Shown here in pieces: positions 18,936 through 26,841 of a stretch of DNA of 64,000 bases. Below the pieces are notes generated by a model. It made no database searches and was not told the origin of the DNA. It saw nothing but the letters and a program-made list of their open reading frames with translations. This DNA comes from Streptomyces griseicoloratus (GTDB lineage Bacteria > Actinomycetota > Actinomycetes > Streptomycetales > Streptomycetaceae), in assembly GCF_014534645.1 (NCBI RefSeq), contig NZ_JACVQF010000178.1, forward strand, positions 1 through 64,000, in the 5' to 3' direction. Each line of letters opens with the position of its first letter. The stretch's first letter is position 1. The position numbers were made by a program, and so were the translations under genes.

Positions 18936-19442
18936 ATGACCCGTTCCTCCGCCACCACCACGGCCGTCGCGGCTCTCGCAGCCCTGGCCGCGATCAGCGT
19001 CACCTGCGCCACCGCCGCACCGGCGGCCCGGACAGCCCCGGTCACCGTTCAGCAGGCGACGCAGGCCCCTGCCCAGGCGCCCCTCGGCGGCGACACCGCG
19101 GACGGCGACCTGAGCAAGAGAGGGGAGGACGGCGCTCACCACGGCAGGGATCACGACGAGGGCTGGATCCACATCAGCGGGCGGACGTACTACGGACGCC
19201 CGGGCGGCTGCATCACCGTGGTCAGTGGTCCGGGTGCCAAGAGCCTCGACATCCACAACGAAAGCCGAGGGACCGTCGAAGTCTTCCGCGGGGTCGCCTG
19301 CGGCAACGGCGCTCCCATCGCCGCCGTCGGCCCCCGCAGCTCCATCACGGGCGTTGCCCCGGGGCCCGACCGGACCGTGTTCGTCAAGAACGCGGTGGTG
19401 GGCAGCTTCCGGGTGGTCGACGTCTACGACGGCATCCTCTGA
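18936..19442 (+). CDS. Secreted protein of unknown function, paralogue 2
   Basis: The 168-residue protein has a signal peptide (TTTAVAALAALAAISVTCATAAPAAR), a variable spacer containing QQATQAPAQAPLGGDTADG and a basic/acidic stretch, then the same domain as paralogue 1: EGWIHISGRTYYGRPGGCIT, SLDIHNESRGTVEVFRG, VACGNGAPIAAVGPRS and VVGSFRVVD. Both cysteines are kept. AAGGAG lies ten bases before ATG 18936. The function is unknown; conserved upstream sequence suggests that both copies respond to the same signal. Confidence 0.72.
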   Translation: MTRSSATTTAVAALAALAAISVTCATAAPAARTAPVTVQQATQAPAQAPLGGDTADGDLSKRGEDGAHHGRDHDEGWIHISGRTYYGRPGGCITVVSGPGAKSLDIHNESRGTVEVFRGVACGNGAPIAAVGPRSSITGVAPGPDRTVFVKNAVVGSFRVVDVYDGIL

Positions 19443-20111
19443 GCCGGTGACCGCTGTAACTGAAGGCGCTCATGCCGCCGGAGGACCTGCTCGTCGTGAA
19501 CAGCCGGTTCTCGTCCGCGACATGGACCGCGAGCGTGGTCGGACTACCACTCGGCGGGGCCGCGCTCGGGCTGTTCGGCCCGGGCGACGATCCTGGTCGT
19601 CGATGCCGCACATGAGTTGATGAAGGCGCGTGACCGGCGGTCGCGGTGGACGCTGGGGACCTCCCAGAGCAGGACGGTGGGGTTGCCGGGTTACTGGGGG
19701 ATGAGCGGGTTGCGGTGTCGTTACAACGAGCGGGCGTCCGGGACGCGTTGATCCCCGGAAGGTGCGGAGCCGTCTCCACCGGTTGTGTACCTCGCTGCGC
19801 CTTGCTGTCGATCTCATGCTCGCCCACTCGCGGGGAGGTGACGGGAGGGTGAAAGGCGTCTGAGGGGTGGTGGCGACCCTCGTACCGTCCGCGGACGACC
19901 GACCGGGTCGCCTGCCTGTCGCATCGGACCCCCTTGTCACGCACCGCAACACCGATGGTCCGGCCAGCGGGTCACGCACCACCCCGCCCACCGCCGCCGC
20001 AGCCCTCATCGCTTACGGTGAAGCGCCACGTGAGCCGGCTGCGCACCCGCCCGCACGGCTGTCGCGGCGCCAACGGAGTCACCACTCGCGGACACCCGAA
20101 GGAGAATCCAC
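19443..20111. other. Long intergenic region without a supportable gene
   Basis: Short open frames exist on both strands (for example around 19531-19750) but none has a ribosome site plus a recognisable domain. The ribosome site of the P450 gene lies at its right end. Confidence 0.4.
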
Positions 20112-21353
20112 GTGCTCGACCCCGCAGACCCCGGCTTCGCGCGCGATCCGTACCCCTTCTACGCGCGGCTGCGTGAGCAGGGCCCGGCGGCCCGGGTGGC
20201 GCTGGCCAACGGCACGCAGGCATGGCTCGTCACCGGCTACGAGCAGACGCGTGCCGTGCTCGCGGACGCACGTTTCTCCAACGTTCCCCCGCAGGGGGCC
20301 GGACGTCCCAAGGCCGACTCGCCGGCGCAGCGCGCCCGGGCCTGCCTCGCACGGCACATGCTCAACACGGACGCCCCCGACCACACCCGGCTTCGACGTC
20401 TGACCTCGGCCGCGTTCGCGCCGCGCCGCGTGGATGCGCTGCGGCCCCGGATCGAGAAGCTCGCCGACGGGCTCGTGACGGAGCTGGCGTCCAGGCTGGA
20501 GCGGGGCGAAGGCCCCGTGGACCTGGTGGACACGTTCGCGTTCCCCCTGCCGGTGCTGGTGATCGGCGAGGTGCTGGGCGTGCCGGAGGCCGACCGGGAC
20601 GATCTGCGGGAGTGGACCTACCGGGTCGGCTCTCCGGCCGACACGCTGCCGCAGGGCGCGGTCGACGAGGCGTGGGCGCGGCTCTACGGCTACTTCTCGG
20701 TCCTGATCGAGGACAAGCGCCGGAGGCCGGGCGAGGACCTGTTCAGCGGGCTCGTCCACGACGCGGCCGAGGGCGGGCTGGACGACGGTGAACTGCTCGC
20801 CATGGCGTTCCTGCTGCTCTTCGCCGGTTACGAGACCACGATGAACCTGCTGGCGTCGGCGACGCTGCTGCTGCTCACGCACCCGGAGGAGCTGGCAGCG
20901 GTCCGCTGCGACCCGGCACGCTGGCACGCCGTGGTGGAGGAGGTGTTGCGGCACGCCAGCCCCCTGGAGGGCACCACCTGGCGGCAGGCCGCGGAGGACG
21001 TGGACCTCGGCGGGGGGACGGTCGTACCGGCCGGCGCCTCGGTGCTGGCCGTCCTCGCGGCGGCGAACCGCGACCCGGCGTACTTCCCCGACCCGGACGC
21101 GTTCCAGCCCGACCGCTATGTCTCCTCGGCCGACGGCACGCGGGCCGTGCCGCACGCAGCGTTCGGTCACGGCCCGCACTTCTGTGTCGGCTCGCGGCTC
21201 GCGCGCCTGGAGGCGGTCGTGGCGCTGCCGCTCCTCTTCGACGCGCTCCTCTCTTCCCCCGGCCTGCGGCTCGCCGAGGACCCGGCAGACCTGCCGTACC
21301 GTCCCGGCCTGCTGGTGCGGGGCCCCCGGAGGCTGCCGGTCAGCCGGGCCTGA
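20112..21353 (+). CDS. Cytochrome P450
   Basis: The 413-residue protein is a class I bacterial P450. It shows the I-helix motif AGYETT (238-243), the K-helix E-x-x-R in EEVLR (about 276), the PDRY segment and the heme loop FGHGPHFCVGSRLAR with the axial Cys358. It is a soluble monooxygenase that needs a ferredoxin and a reductase. No ferredoxin gene is adjacent; the nearest ferredoxin/reductase genes are 30 kb away in another locus. A GTG start with GGAG upstream is used. The substrate is unknown; the overall pattern is CYP105/107-like. Confidence 0.93.
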   Translation: MLDPADPGFARDPYPFYARLREQGPAARVALANGTQAWLVTGYEQTRAVLADARFSNVPPQGAGRPKADSPAQRARACLARHMLNTDAPDHTRLRRLTSAAFAPRRVDALRPRIEKLADGLVTELASRLERGEGPVDLVDTFAFPLPVLVIGEVLGVPEADRDDLREWTYRVGSPADTLPQGAVDEAWARLYGYFSVLIEDKRRRPGEDLFSGLVHDAAEGGLDDGELLAMAFLLLFAGYETTMNLLASATLLLLTHPEELAAVRCDPARWHAVVEEVLRHASPLEGTTWRQAAEDVDLGGGTVVPAGASVLAVLAAANRDPAYFPDPDAFQPDRYVSSADGTRAVPHAAFGHGPHFCVGSRLARLEAVVALPLLFDALLSSPGLRLAEDPADLPYRPGLLVRGPRRLPVSRA

Positions 21354-21396
21354 CGGCAACTCGGTCGGCAGCTCGGATTGAGCGAGTGACCCCATC

Positions 21397-21420
21397 CACG
21401 TGAGTATGCGTACTCACGTG
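21397..21420 (+). promoter_or_regulatory. Perfect 24-bp palindrome before the lipoprotein gene
   Basis: CACGTGAGTA (21397-21406), a four-base centre TGCG and TACTCACGTG (21411-21420) form a perfect inverted repeat, three bases before a GGGGAGG ribosome site. This is the size and placement of a dimeric repressor operator. It is too close to the ribosome site to be a terminator of the P450 gene alone. Confidence 0.55.
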
Positions 21421-21444
21421 CAGGGGGAGGCTTGATCGCAGACT

Positions 21445-22092
21445 GTGCGCATGAGACGAACCCCCGCCTTGACCAGCACGTTTGCCCGTTCCCGGCGCCG
21501 CCAGCGGCTCACTCTCGTCGTAACCGCCCTTTCTGCACCGGCACTTGGGGCGTGCGGTACCGAGAAGACGAACGCCGACGGAGAGCAGACCAAGCCCGCA
21601 GACGCCGTCGGGGCCCGGCCCGACGCGCCCTTCAAGGCGATGCTGGACGAGATCGCGCAGTCGTGTCCCCCGAGCGCCCCGCCAGAGGCGCCGCCGTCGG
21701 GTCCGGCGGAGACACTGCCGTCCGGTTCGGTCGAAACAGTGCCGGACGACGCGATCGAGCCCATCGCCCCCACTGCGGGGCCGGAAGTGGAGTTGAACGC
21801 TCGCGACTGGTGCGCGAGCGCCCTGCACGAAGAACGCATCGCTCAGGCGCTCTGGGATCTGGCGGAGCCCACCCCCACCAAGGTCAGGGCGATCCTGAAC
21901 GACCTCGGCTATGTAGACGAGCGCATCCACGACCTCAAGCAGTCCGGTGCGGCCACGCGGTTCTTCCTCGACCTGCGTGACAAGGGCGGACGGCTCTGCT
22001 TGGAGGGCTCGGCAGCCGGCGAGCAGACGGTCGTCGACAAGTGTGTGGCCCCGGCAACCGGCCCGTTCACGGCTGGAGGGCGGAAGCAGTGA
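21445..22092 (+). CDS. Putative lipoprotein
   Basis: The protein of about 215 residues has a basic N-terminus, a hydrophobic core (LTLVVTALSAPALGAC) and a lipobox with C37 as the lipidation site, so it is probably anchored to the outer face of the cytoplasmic membrane. A Pro/Glu/Ser-rich linker with repeated P-S/P-x-ETLPSGSVETV elements (residues 75-105) precedes a C-terminal helical part with three cysteines (WCASALHEERIAQALWDLAE, FFLDLRDKGGRLCLEG, VDKCVAP). I do not recognise the domain. GTG 21445 and ATG 21451 are both possible starts. Confidence 0.7.
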   Translation: MRMRRTPALTSTFARSRRRQRLTLVVTALSAPALGACGTEKTNADGEQTKPADAVGARPDAPFKAMLDEIAQSCPPSAPPEAPPSGPAETLPSGSVETVPDDAIEPIAPTAGPEVELNARDWCASALHEERIAQALWDLAEPTPTKVRAILNDLGYVDERIHDLKQSGAATRFFLDLRDKGGRLCLEGSAAGEQTVVDKCVAPATGPFTAGGRKQ

Positions 22093-22183
22093 CCCGTGCT
22101 GCTCCAGGTCATGCGCTTGGAGCACGGCGGCCCGGCTCTGCTCACCAACACCAAAGCACAGCGGCGGCGGTGCTCCTGCTGTT

Positions 22184-22753
22184 TCACGACCAGACGAGTC
22201 GCCCTTCGGCAACCTCACACACCGGATGGTTTCCGTCGGCGATCTTCGTCAGCATCTCCGCTACGGAGTCGAAATAGTGGGCCAGCGATTCGTACTCGCC
22301 CGTGATCGTGATCTCTCCCACGAACCACCTGCCGACACGCCCGTCCCGCACGTCGACGAACTTTCCCATCCAGCCGTCCTGGTCCGACACGAACGGGATC
22401 CACTCATTACGCCAGAACGGATGGTCCGGCTGGTCCGGAGGGTCGAATCCACCGGCTACGGAGCGGTTCGCGTAGAGCTTCTCCATCGCCCGGATGCCCA
22501 GAAAGAAGCTTCCCTCGTCCGGGAACCCGGCGAAGCCGCAACATGCCACATCGTCGTCCACATCTTCCTCAGGAAGATCCAGATTGTTCTGCAGCAGCCA
22601 CGCCCGCAGGTCGTAAGGGAGGGGGACACCCATCCGTTCCTCGGCGGCCACGAGCATCTGTTCCGTAGCGGGCCCAGGCAGATCCGCGTGATCGGCCGGG
22701 GCGTGCTGCCGAAGAAGATTCATCACGCGGGACCAGCTCTCCGCCACACTCAT
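22184..22753 (-). CDS. SMI1/KNR4-family protein
   Basis: The 189-residue protein shows the SMI1/KNR4 fold signature: ATEQMLVAAEERMGVPLPYDLRAWLLQNN, then FWRNEWIPFVSDQDGWMGKFVDVRDGRVG. This large superfamily contains many immunity proteins against polymorphic toxins as well as cytosolic proteins of unknown role. No toxin gene is visible next to it, but a truncated frame of unknown type follows on the other strand. Confidence in the fold is high and in any immunity role low. Confidence 0.82.
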   Translation of the reverse strand: MSVAESWSRVMNLLRQHAPADHADLPGPATEQMLVAAEERMGVPLPYDLRAWLLQNNLDLPEEDVDDDVACCGFAGFPDEGSFFLGIRAMEKLYANRSVAGGFDPPDQPDHPFWRNEWIPFVSDQDGWMGKFVDVRDGRVGRWFVGEITITGEYESLAHYFDSVAEMLTKIADGNHPVCEVAEGRLVWS

Positions 22754-22835
22754 TCCCCTCTGCCCTCTCTACACGGATGCCTTCGCGTGACTGCGCCACC
22801 GCGGGAGTTGTGGAGCGCCGACCGGAGAGCCTCGC

Positions 22836-23284
22836 AGGGATCGTACTCCGAGCAGACCGAGTGACCTCCATGGCGCCAGCGAGGACGACATCCGCCGTGG
22901 CGTCCTGCACGAGGAACTGCAACGGCCGCCTGGCGAGGCCGTCGAGTACACAGACCGAACCGCCCTGCTCCTGCGCTTCCTCGTCGAATCCCTCTCGGGC
23001 CCCCGGACCAGCTGGCCGGAGCCCGCCTCACCCCTCACCACACGACGTCAGTTGCCCAAAACCGGCCACCGACTCCAGGAGCAGGTCGGCCGGTTGCGGG
23101 AACAGGATGCCGACATCGTCACCAACACAGCCACCGCCGCCGACCTTGCGCGCTTCCACCAGCAGGCCCGCCAGACGGTGTTGTGGGCATTCACCCGCTA
23201 TGGCCTTCGGGCTCGGGGACCACCCGTCAAGAGGGAACGCCGCCGCTCGACGACGGCTCCCCACTTCGCCGGCACGGAGGACGC
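22836..23284 (+). pseudogene. Possible truncated gene of unknown function
   Basis: One frame stays open from about 22836 to 23501 with coding-like composition: RRGVLHEELQRPPGEAVEYT, TALLLRFLVESLSG, then TGHRLQEQVGRLREQDADIV and ARFHQQARQTVLWAFTRYG. There is no start codon with a ribosome site, and the end runs through the convergent VOC gene. I do not recognise the family. It may be a decayed partner of the SMI1 gene. Confidence 0.28.
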
Positions 23285-23713
23285 TCAGTCGATACAGAAC
23301 TCGTTGCCCTCGATGTCCTGCATCACGATGCACGAATCGTTGCCGTCGTACAGGAGTCGCACGCGTACCGCGCCGAGCGGGACCAGCCGTGAGCATTCGG
23401 CTTCGAGCGCGGCCAGGCGCTCTTCCCCCACGAGCCCGGTGCCGACCCGAACGTCAAGATGCACCCGATTCTTGACGACCTTGCCTTCGGGAACGCGCTG
23501 AAAGTACAGTCGCGGACCCACACCAGAGGGATCACTGCAGGCGAACCACGAACCCCGATCCTCGGGAGCCTGGGAACGGTTGAAGTCGTCCCACGTGGCG
23601 AACCCTTCCGGTGGCGGCGGTACGACGTACCCCAACACCTCGCACCAAAAGCGAGCGAGACGCTCGGGTTCTGCACAGTCAAAGGTGACTTGGAACTGCT
23701 TGATCGACGACAC
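23285..23713 (-). CDS. VOC (glyoxalase-like) superfamily protein
   Basis: The 142-residue protein matches the glyoxalase-like subgroup: QFQVTFDCAEPERLARFWCEVLGY at the start, FACSDPSGVGPRLYFQRVPEGK, VHLDVRVG, and the closing VMQDIEGNEFCID. Members bind a metal and small substrates, and many confer resistance or have unknown roles. It is a single-gene unit. Confidence 0.85.
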   Translation of the reverse strand: MSSIKQFQVTFDCAEPERLARFWCEVLGYVVPPPPEGFATWDDFNRSQAPEDRGSWFACSDPSGVGPRLYFQRVPEGKVVKNRVHLDVRVGTGLVGEERLAALEAECSRLVPLGAVRVRLLYDGNDSCIVMQDIEGNEFCID

Positions 23714-24009
23714 AGGCGCACCATAACAGGGGCACTCATCTCCGGGTAGGAGTGCGCGAGTTGACGGGGGAGTGGCCCTTGCGAGGTGCTGCTGCGCCGT
23801 GGGGCCGCAGGGGCTGTCCCAAGGTCACGCCTTGAAGCCGGGCATCCTCGCTGCCGGCAAGGCGTACAGCAACGAACCCGTCCGTGAGTATCCGTGACGG
23901 CGGGGAATCCACCACTCGATCCGGAGAAGACCGACAGCCGCGCCGCCCGCTCAAGCAAGAGACCATGCGGCGGACGGTCGGCCGCAACGTCTCAGCCGGC
24001 CCGAGCGAA

Positions 24010-24183
24010 CGGGGCCGCGTCGCCACCGTCGTCGACGTCGCCCTGGCGGCCGCCGCCGTCACCGCCACGGTGTTCGTGATGCACAAGGACGGCGGCTTCC
24101 ACCGCCGGCACCTTCTCGCCGATGCCCGCCGCCACCTCGCCCTCGTCCAGCGCGGCCACCTTCGCGAGCCCGGTCTGGACGAG
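24010..24183 (+). pseudogene. Fragment resembling the tail of a Streptomyces relaxase/TrwC-like protein
   Basis: The frame at 24013-24183 reads VALAAAAVTATVFVMHKDGG then FHRRHLLADARRHLALVQRG and REPGLDE. From memory this resembles a conserved C-terminal stretch of actinomycete MobF-type relaxase proteins. No start, no upstream helicase motifs and no downstream continuation are present, so it is at best a remnant of a mobile plasmid or element. The rest of 23714-24350 has no supportable gene. Confidence 0.35.
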
Positions 24184-24350
24184 CCTCGAAGGCGCAGGCG
24201 TCGCCGACCCCTAGGCCATCCTGGACGGCCCGCAGTGGGTGGAGTGGCGCGGCGGCACCGTCCACGAGTTCAGCGCCGCCTGAAGAAGCTGTTCCCGGGG
24301 CGAATGCCAGTGGCGCCGCGACGGCTCGGCGATCGATGTCCGGGTGCTGG

Positions 24351-24944
24351 TCAGGTCCGTCCGGTGCGGCGGGCGTAGGCGCGGGCGGCGCGGGCGCGGT
24401 CGCCGCAGCGGGTGGAGCACCAGTGGCGGCGGCCGTGGCGGATCAGGTAGCGGTTGCAGGGGGCGGAGGCGCAGGCGGTGAGGCGCTCTGCGTCGGGGCC
24501 GGTGAGGAGGTCGGCGGCGTCGGCGGCCAGGGCTGCCAGGGCGTGGTCGACGAGTTCCGAGGTGGGGTTGGGCATGGCGCGGTAGGGGCCGCTCTTGTCG
24601 TCCCAGGCCAGCAGCGGAGCGGTGGGCACGCGGGTCAGGGTGTCGTTGATCGCGTTGACGGCGGCGGGCAGGGCGGGGAGCCCCGCGACACGGGACGCGA
24701 ACAGTGCCCGGACCTGCTCGCGCAGGGAACGCAGCTGTGCGGCGCACATGTCGAGCATGCCCGCGTCGACAGGGGTGAGGCCCTGCTGCGTCAGCCACTG
24801 GTCGGCCCCGGCAGGCGTGCCGAGCTCGTCGACGAAGTGTCCGCCCGGCAGCGCGACGGCGCTGTTGACCAGGGCGAGCGAGGGGTGCTCCTCGGCCCCC
24901 GGCGCCGGCGGCAGCCCGGACTCGGTGATGACGCTCTCTTCCAT
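24351..24944 (-). CDS. CGNR zinc-finger regulator (ABATE domain)
   Basis: The 197-residue protein ends with the CGNR-type zinc finger: ERLTACASAPCNRYLIRHG then HWCSTRCGDRARAARAYARR, with four cysteines as zinc ligands. The N-terminal part (LALVNSAVALPGGHFVDEL, FASRVAGLPALPAAVNAINDTL) is the ABATE domain. Such proteins are stress-responsive transcription regulators. It is divergent from a metallo-beta-lactamase-fold gene, and paired palindromes fill the gap. The start is either ATG 24944 or 24953. Confidence 0.87.
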   Translation of the reverse strand: MEESVITESGLPPAPGAEEHPSLALVNSAVALPGGHFVDELGTPAGADQWLTQQGLTPVDAGMLDMCAAQLRSLREQVRALFASRVAGLPALPAAVNAINDTLTRVPTAPLLAWDDKSGPYRAMPNPTSELVDHALAALAADAADLLTGPDAERLTACASAPCNRYLIRHGRRHWCSTRCGDRARAARAYARRTGRT

Positions 24945-24969
24945 ACCTCTCATGGTACGACCTGCTCGC

Positions 24970-25030
24970 AACCATGACTCACGGTTGAACTTGCCCTCAT
25001 CCGTGATGCCTGCCTATAGTCGCATCACGG
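24970..25030. promoter_or_regulatory. Divergent promoter with two related operator-like repeats
   Basis: AACCATGACTCACGGTT (24970-24986) is a quasi-palindrome. CCGTGATGC (25001-25009) and GCATCACGG (25022-25030) form a perfect repeat around TATAGT (25015-25020), the probable -10 of the rightward gene. Both sites share the half-site TCACGGTT, so one regulator, plausibly the CGNR protein, may bind both. Confidence 0.55.
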
Positions 25031-25059
25031 TTCACGCAAATCTATCCATGAGGTTTTTG

Positions 25060-25842
25060 GTGTCTGCTTCCCCCGCGACCACGCAGTTCCCCGTCCGCGT
25101 CTTCGGTGGTCCCACGGCCCTGTTCGAGTACGGCGGCCTGCGCTTTCTGACCGACCCCACCTTCGACGCCCCCCGCACCTACCCCGCCCCGCCCGGCGCC
25201 CCGGCCCTGACCAAGACCGCCCCCTCCACCGGCACCCCCGCCGACCTCGGCCCCGTCGACGTCGTCCTCCTCTCCCACGACGAGCACGACGACAACCTCG
25301 ACAACGCCGGCCGCGCTCTGCTCGCCGACATCCCGCTCACCCTCACCACCACCGGCGGCGGCGCACGCCTCGGCAAGAAGGCCAAGGGGCTGGCCGACTG
25401 GGAGTCCATCGAGCTGGACCGCCCCGGCGGCGGCACACTCACGGTGACCGCCGTCCCCGCCATCCACGGACCCGGCACCCGCGAAGAAGTCGAACCGATC
25501 GCCGGACAGGTCATCGGCTTCGTCCTGACCGGCGAGGACCTGCCCACCGTCTACGTCAGCGGCGACAACGCCTCCCTCGACGCCGTCAGGGAGATCGCCG
25601 AACGCTTCACCCCCATCGACACCGCGATCCTCTTCGCCGGCGCCCCCCGCTTCGCGGAAATCTTCGACGGCGGACTGATCGTCCTGGACAGCGCCCAGGC
25701 CGCCGAGGCCACCGAGATCCTCGGCGCCCGCCGCGTGGTGCCCGTCCACTTCGACAGCTGGTCCCACTTCACCGAGGGCCGCGACGAACTGGAGGCCGCC
25801 TTCACCGCCGCAGGTCTGGCCGACCGCCTGCAGCTGAGCTGA
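25060..25842 (+). CDS. Metallo-beta-lactamase-fold hydrolase (UlaG-like)
   Basis: The 260-residue protein has the MBL-fold order: FPVRVFGGPTALFEYGGLRFLTDPTFD, VDVVLLSHDEHDDNLD (metal site), VPAIHGPGT, PTVYVSGDNASLDAV and RRVVPVHFDSWSHF. This is the UlaG/RomA-like group of cytosolic metal-dependent hydrolases of unknown substrate. I chose GTG 25060, preceded by AGG at seven bases; ATG 25048 is the alternative. It is likely controlled by the divergent CGNR regulator, and a hairpin follows. Confidence 0.82.
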   Translation: MSASPATTQFPVRVFGGPTALFEYGGLRFLTDPTFDAPRTYPAPPGAPALTKTAPSTGTPADLGPVDVVLLSHDEHDDNLDNAGRALLADIPLTLTTTGGGARLGKKAKGLADWESIELDRPGGGTLTVTAVPAIHGPGTREEVEPIAGQVIGFVLTGEDLPTVYVSGDNASLDAVREIAERFTPIDTAILFAGAPRFAEIFDGGLIVLDSAQAAEATEILGARRVVPVHFDSWSHFTEGRDELEAAFTAAGLADRLQLS

Positions 25843-25866
25843 GCGCAGCCGGCCCTCTTCCCTTCC

Positions 25867-25886
25867 CGTGGGGGGCACCCCCCACG
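25867..25886 (+). terminator. Hairpin terminator after the MBL-fold gene
   Basis: CGTGGGGGG and CCCCCCACG pair perfectly around CA, 24 bases after the stop codon. Confidence 0.6.
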
Positions 25887-26187
25887 CGGAGCAGCCCCTC
25901 GTGTTGCTGCCTGTCATCATCGCCACCGCCCGCAAGCGGTGACACCAGAGCGGATCGCCGTAGACGGCCGGGCAGAAGGTCTCTGATGCCGCTTCAGTAG
26001 TCTGCCTGCCCTGTGGGCATTGCGGGGGCGGTGGGGAAACTTGCCGGGCAGCAGGTAGGGGGGAGGCTTCGTCCAGGGCCCGGTCACCGGTGGTGGAGCC
26101 AACGACGGCGAGTCCAACCTGCTGTGGATCACGACGGCCGCGCCGTTGCAGATGTACCTGCTGGCTGCCGTGAATTGAGCAGAGGCG
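25887..26187. other. Intergenic region, nothing recognised
   Basis: A short frame near 26070-26178 reads GPVTGGGANDGESNLLWITT and ends at TGA, with no start or family match; it may be a scrap of a membrane protein. Confidence 0.3.
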
Positions 26188-26841
26188 TCAGTCGGGAGTG
26201 ATGCCCGTGAGGACGGCGAGAACGGCGAGGCGGATGCGGTTGTCTCGGCCCGTCTTCGCCATCAGGCTCGCCACGTGCGTTTTCACCGTGGTGACCCCGA
26301 GATGCAGCCGGTCGGCGATCTCCTTGTTGGACAGGCCCACGCCGAGCAGGCCGAGTACCTCCCTCTCGCGCGGGGTGATGGCCGGTACCGGGAGGTCCGT
26401 AGGGCTGTCGGAGGAGGAACGGGCGTGGAGAGCCTGGGCGACGAGGCGGTTGAGGATGTCCGGGCTGAAGGGGGCCTCTCCGCCCGCGGCCCGGCGTACG
26501 GCGGCCAGGAGTTCGGCCGGTGGGGTGTCCTTGACGAGGAAGCCGCAGGCTCCGGCCGCGAGCACCGGGTACAGATGGTCGTCGTCGTCGAACGTCGTGA
26601 GGGCGACGACCCGGGTGGCGGGACGCGCCGCCAGGATGCGGCGGGTGGCCGTGATGCCGTCCATGCCGGGCATTCTCAGGTCCATGAGGACGACGTCGGG
26701 AGTGAGGCGTTCAGCCAGTCGTACCGCCTCCGCTCCGTTGTCCGCCTCGCCCTGGATCTCGATGTCCGGAGCCTGCTCGAAAAGCATGCGCAGTCCCATG
26801 CGGACGAGCTGCTGGTCGTCGACGACGAGGATGCGGATCAC
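26188..26841 (-). CDS. NarL/LuxR-type response regulator
   Basis: The 217-residue regulator has a receiver domain (VVDDQQLVRMGLR, phosphoacceptor D54 in VLMDLRMPGMDG, ALTTF, and K in FLVKDTPPAEL) and a LuxR helix-turn-helix (ITPREREVLGLLGVGLSNKEIADRLHL, TVKTHV). It overlaps the upstream kinase gene by ATGA and is certainly its partner. The target genes are not obvious; the divergent Tat-SDR at 28161 is the nearest candidate. Confidence 0.93.
   Translation of the reverse strand: MIRILVVDDQQLVRMGLRMLFEQAPDIEIQGEADNGAEAVRLAERLTPDVVLMDLRMPGMDGITATRRILAARPATRVVALTTFDDDDHLYPVLAAGACGFLVKDTPPAELLAAVRRAAGGEAPFSPDILNRLVAQALHARSSSDSPTDLPVPAITPREREVLGLLGVGLSNKEIADRLHLGVTTVKTHVASLMAKTGRDNRIRLAVLAVLTGITPD

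Noticed and set aside
22442-22460. T-loop-like GGTCGAATCC suggesting a tRNA
   Set aside because: It lies inside the SMI1/KNR4 coding sequence with no matching acceptor or anticodon arms.
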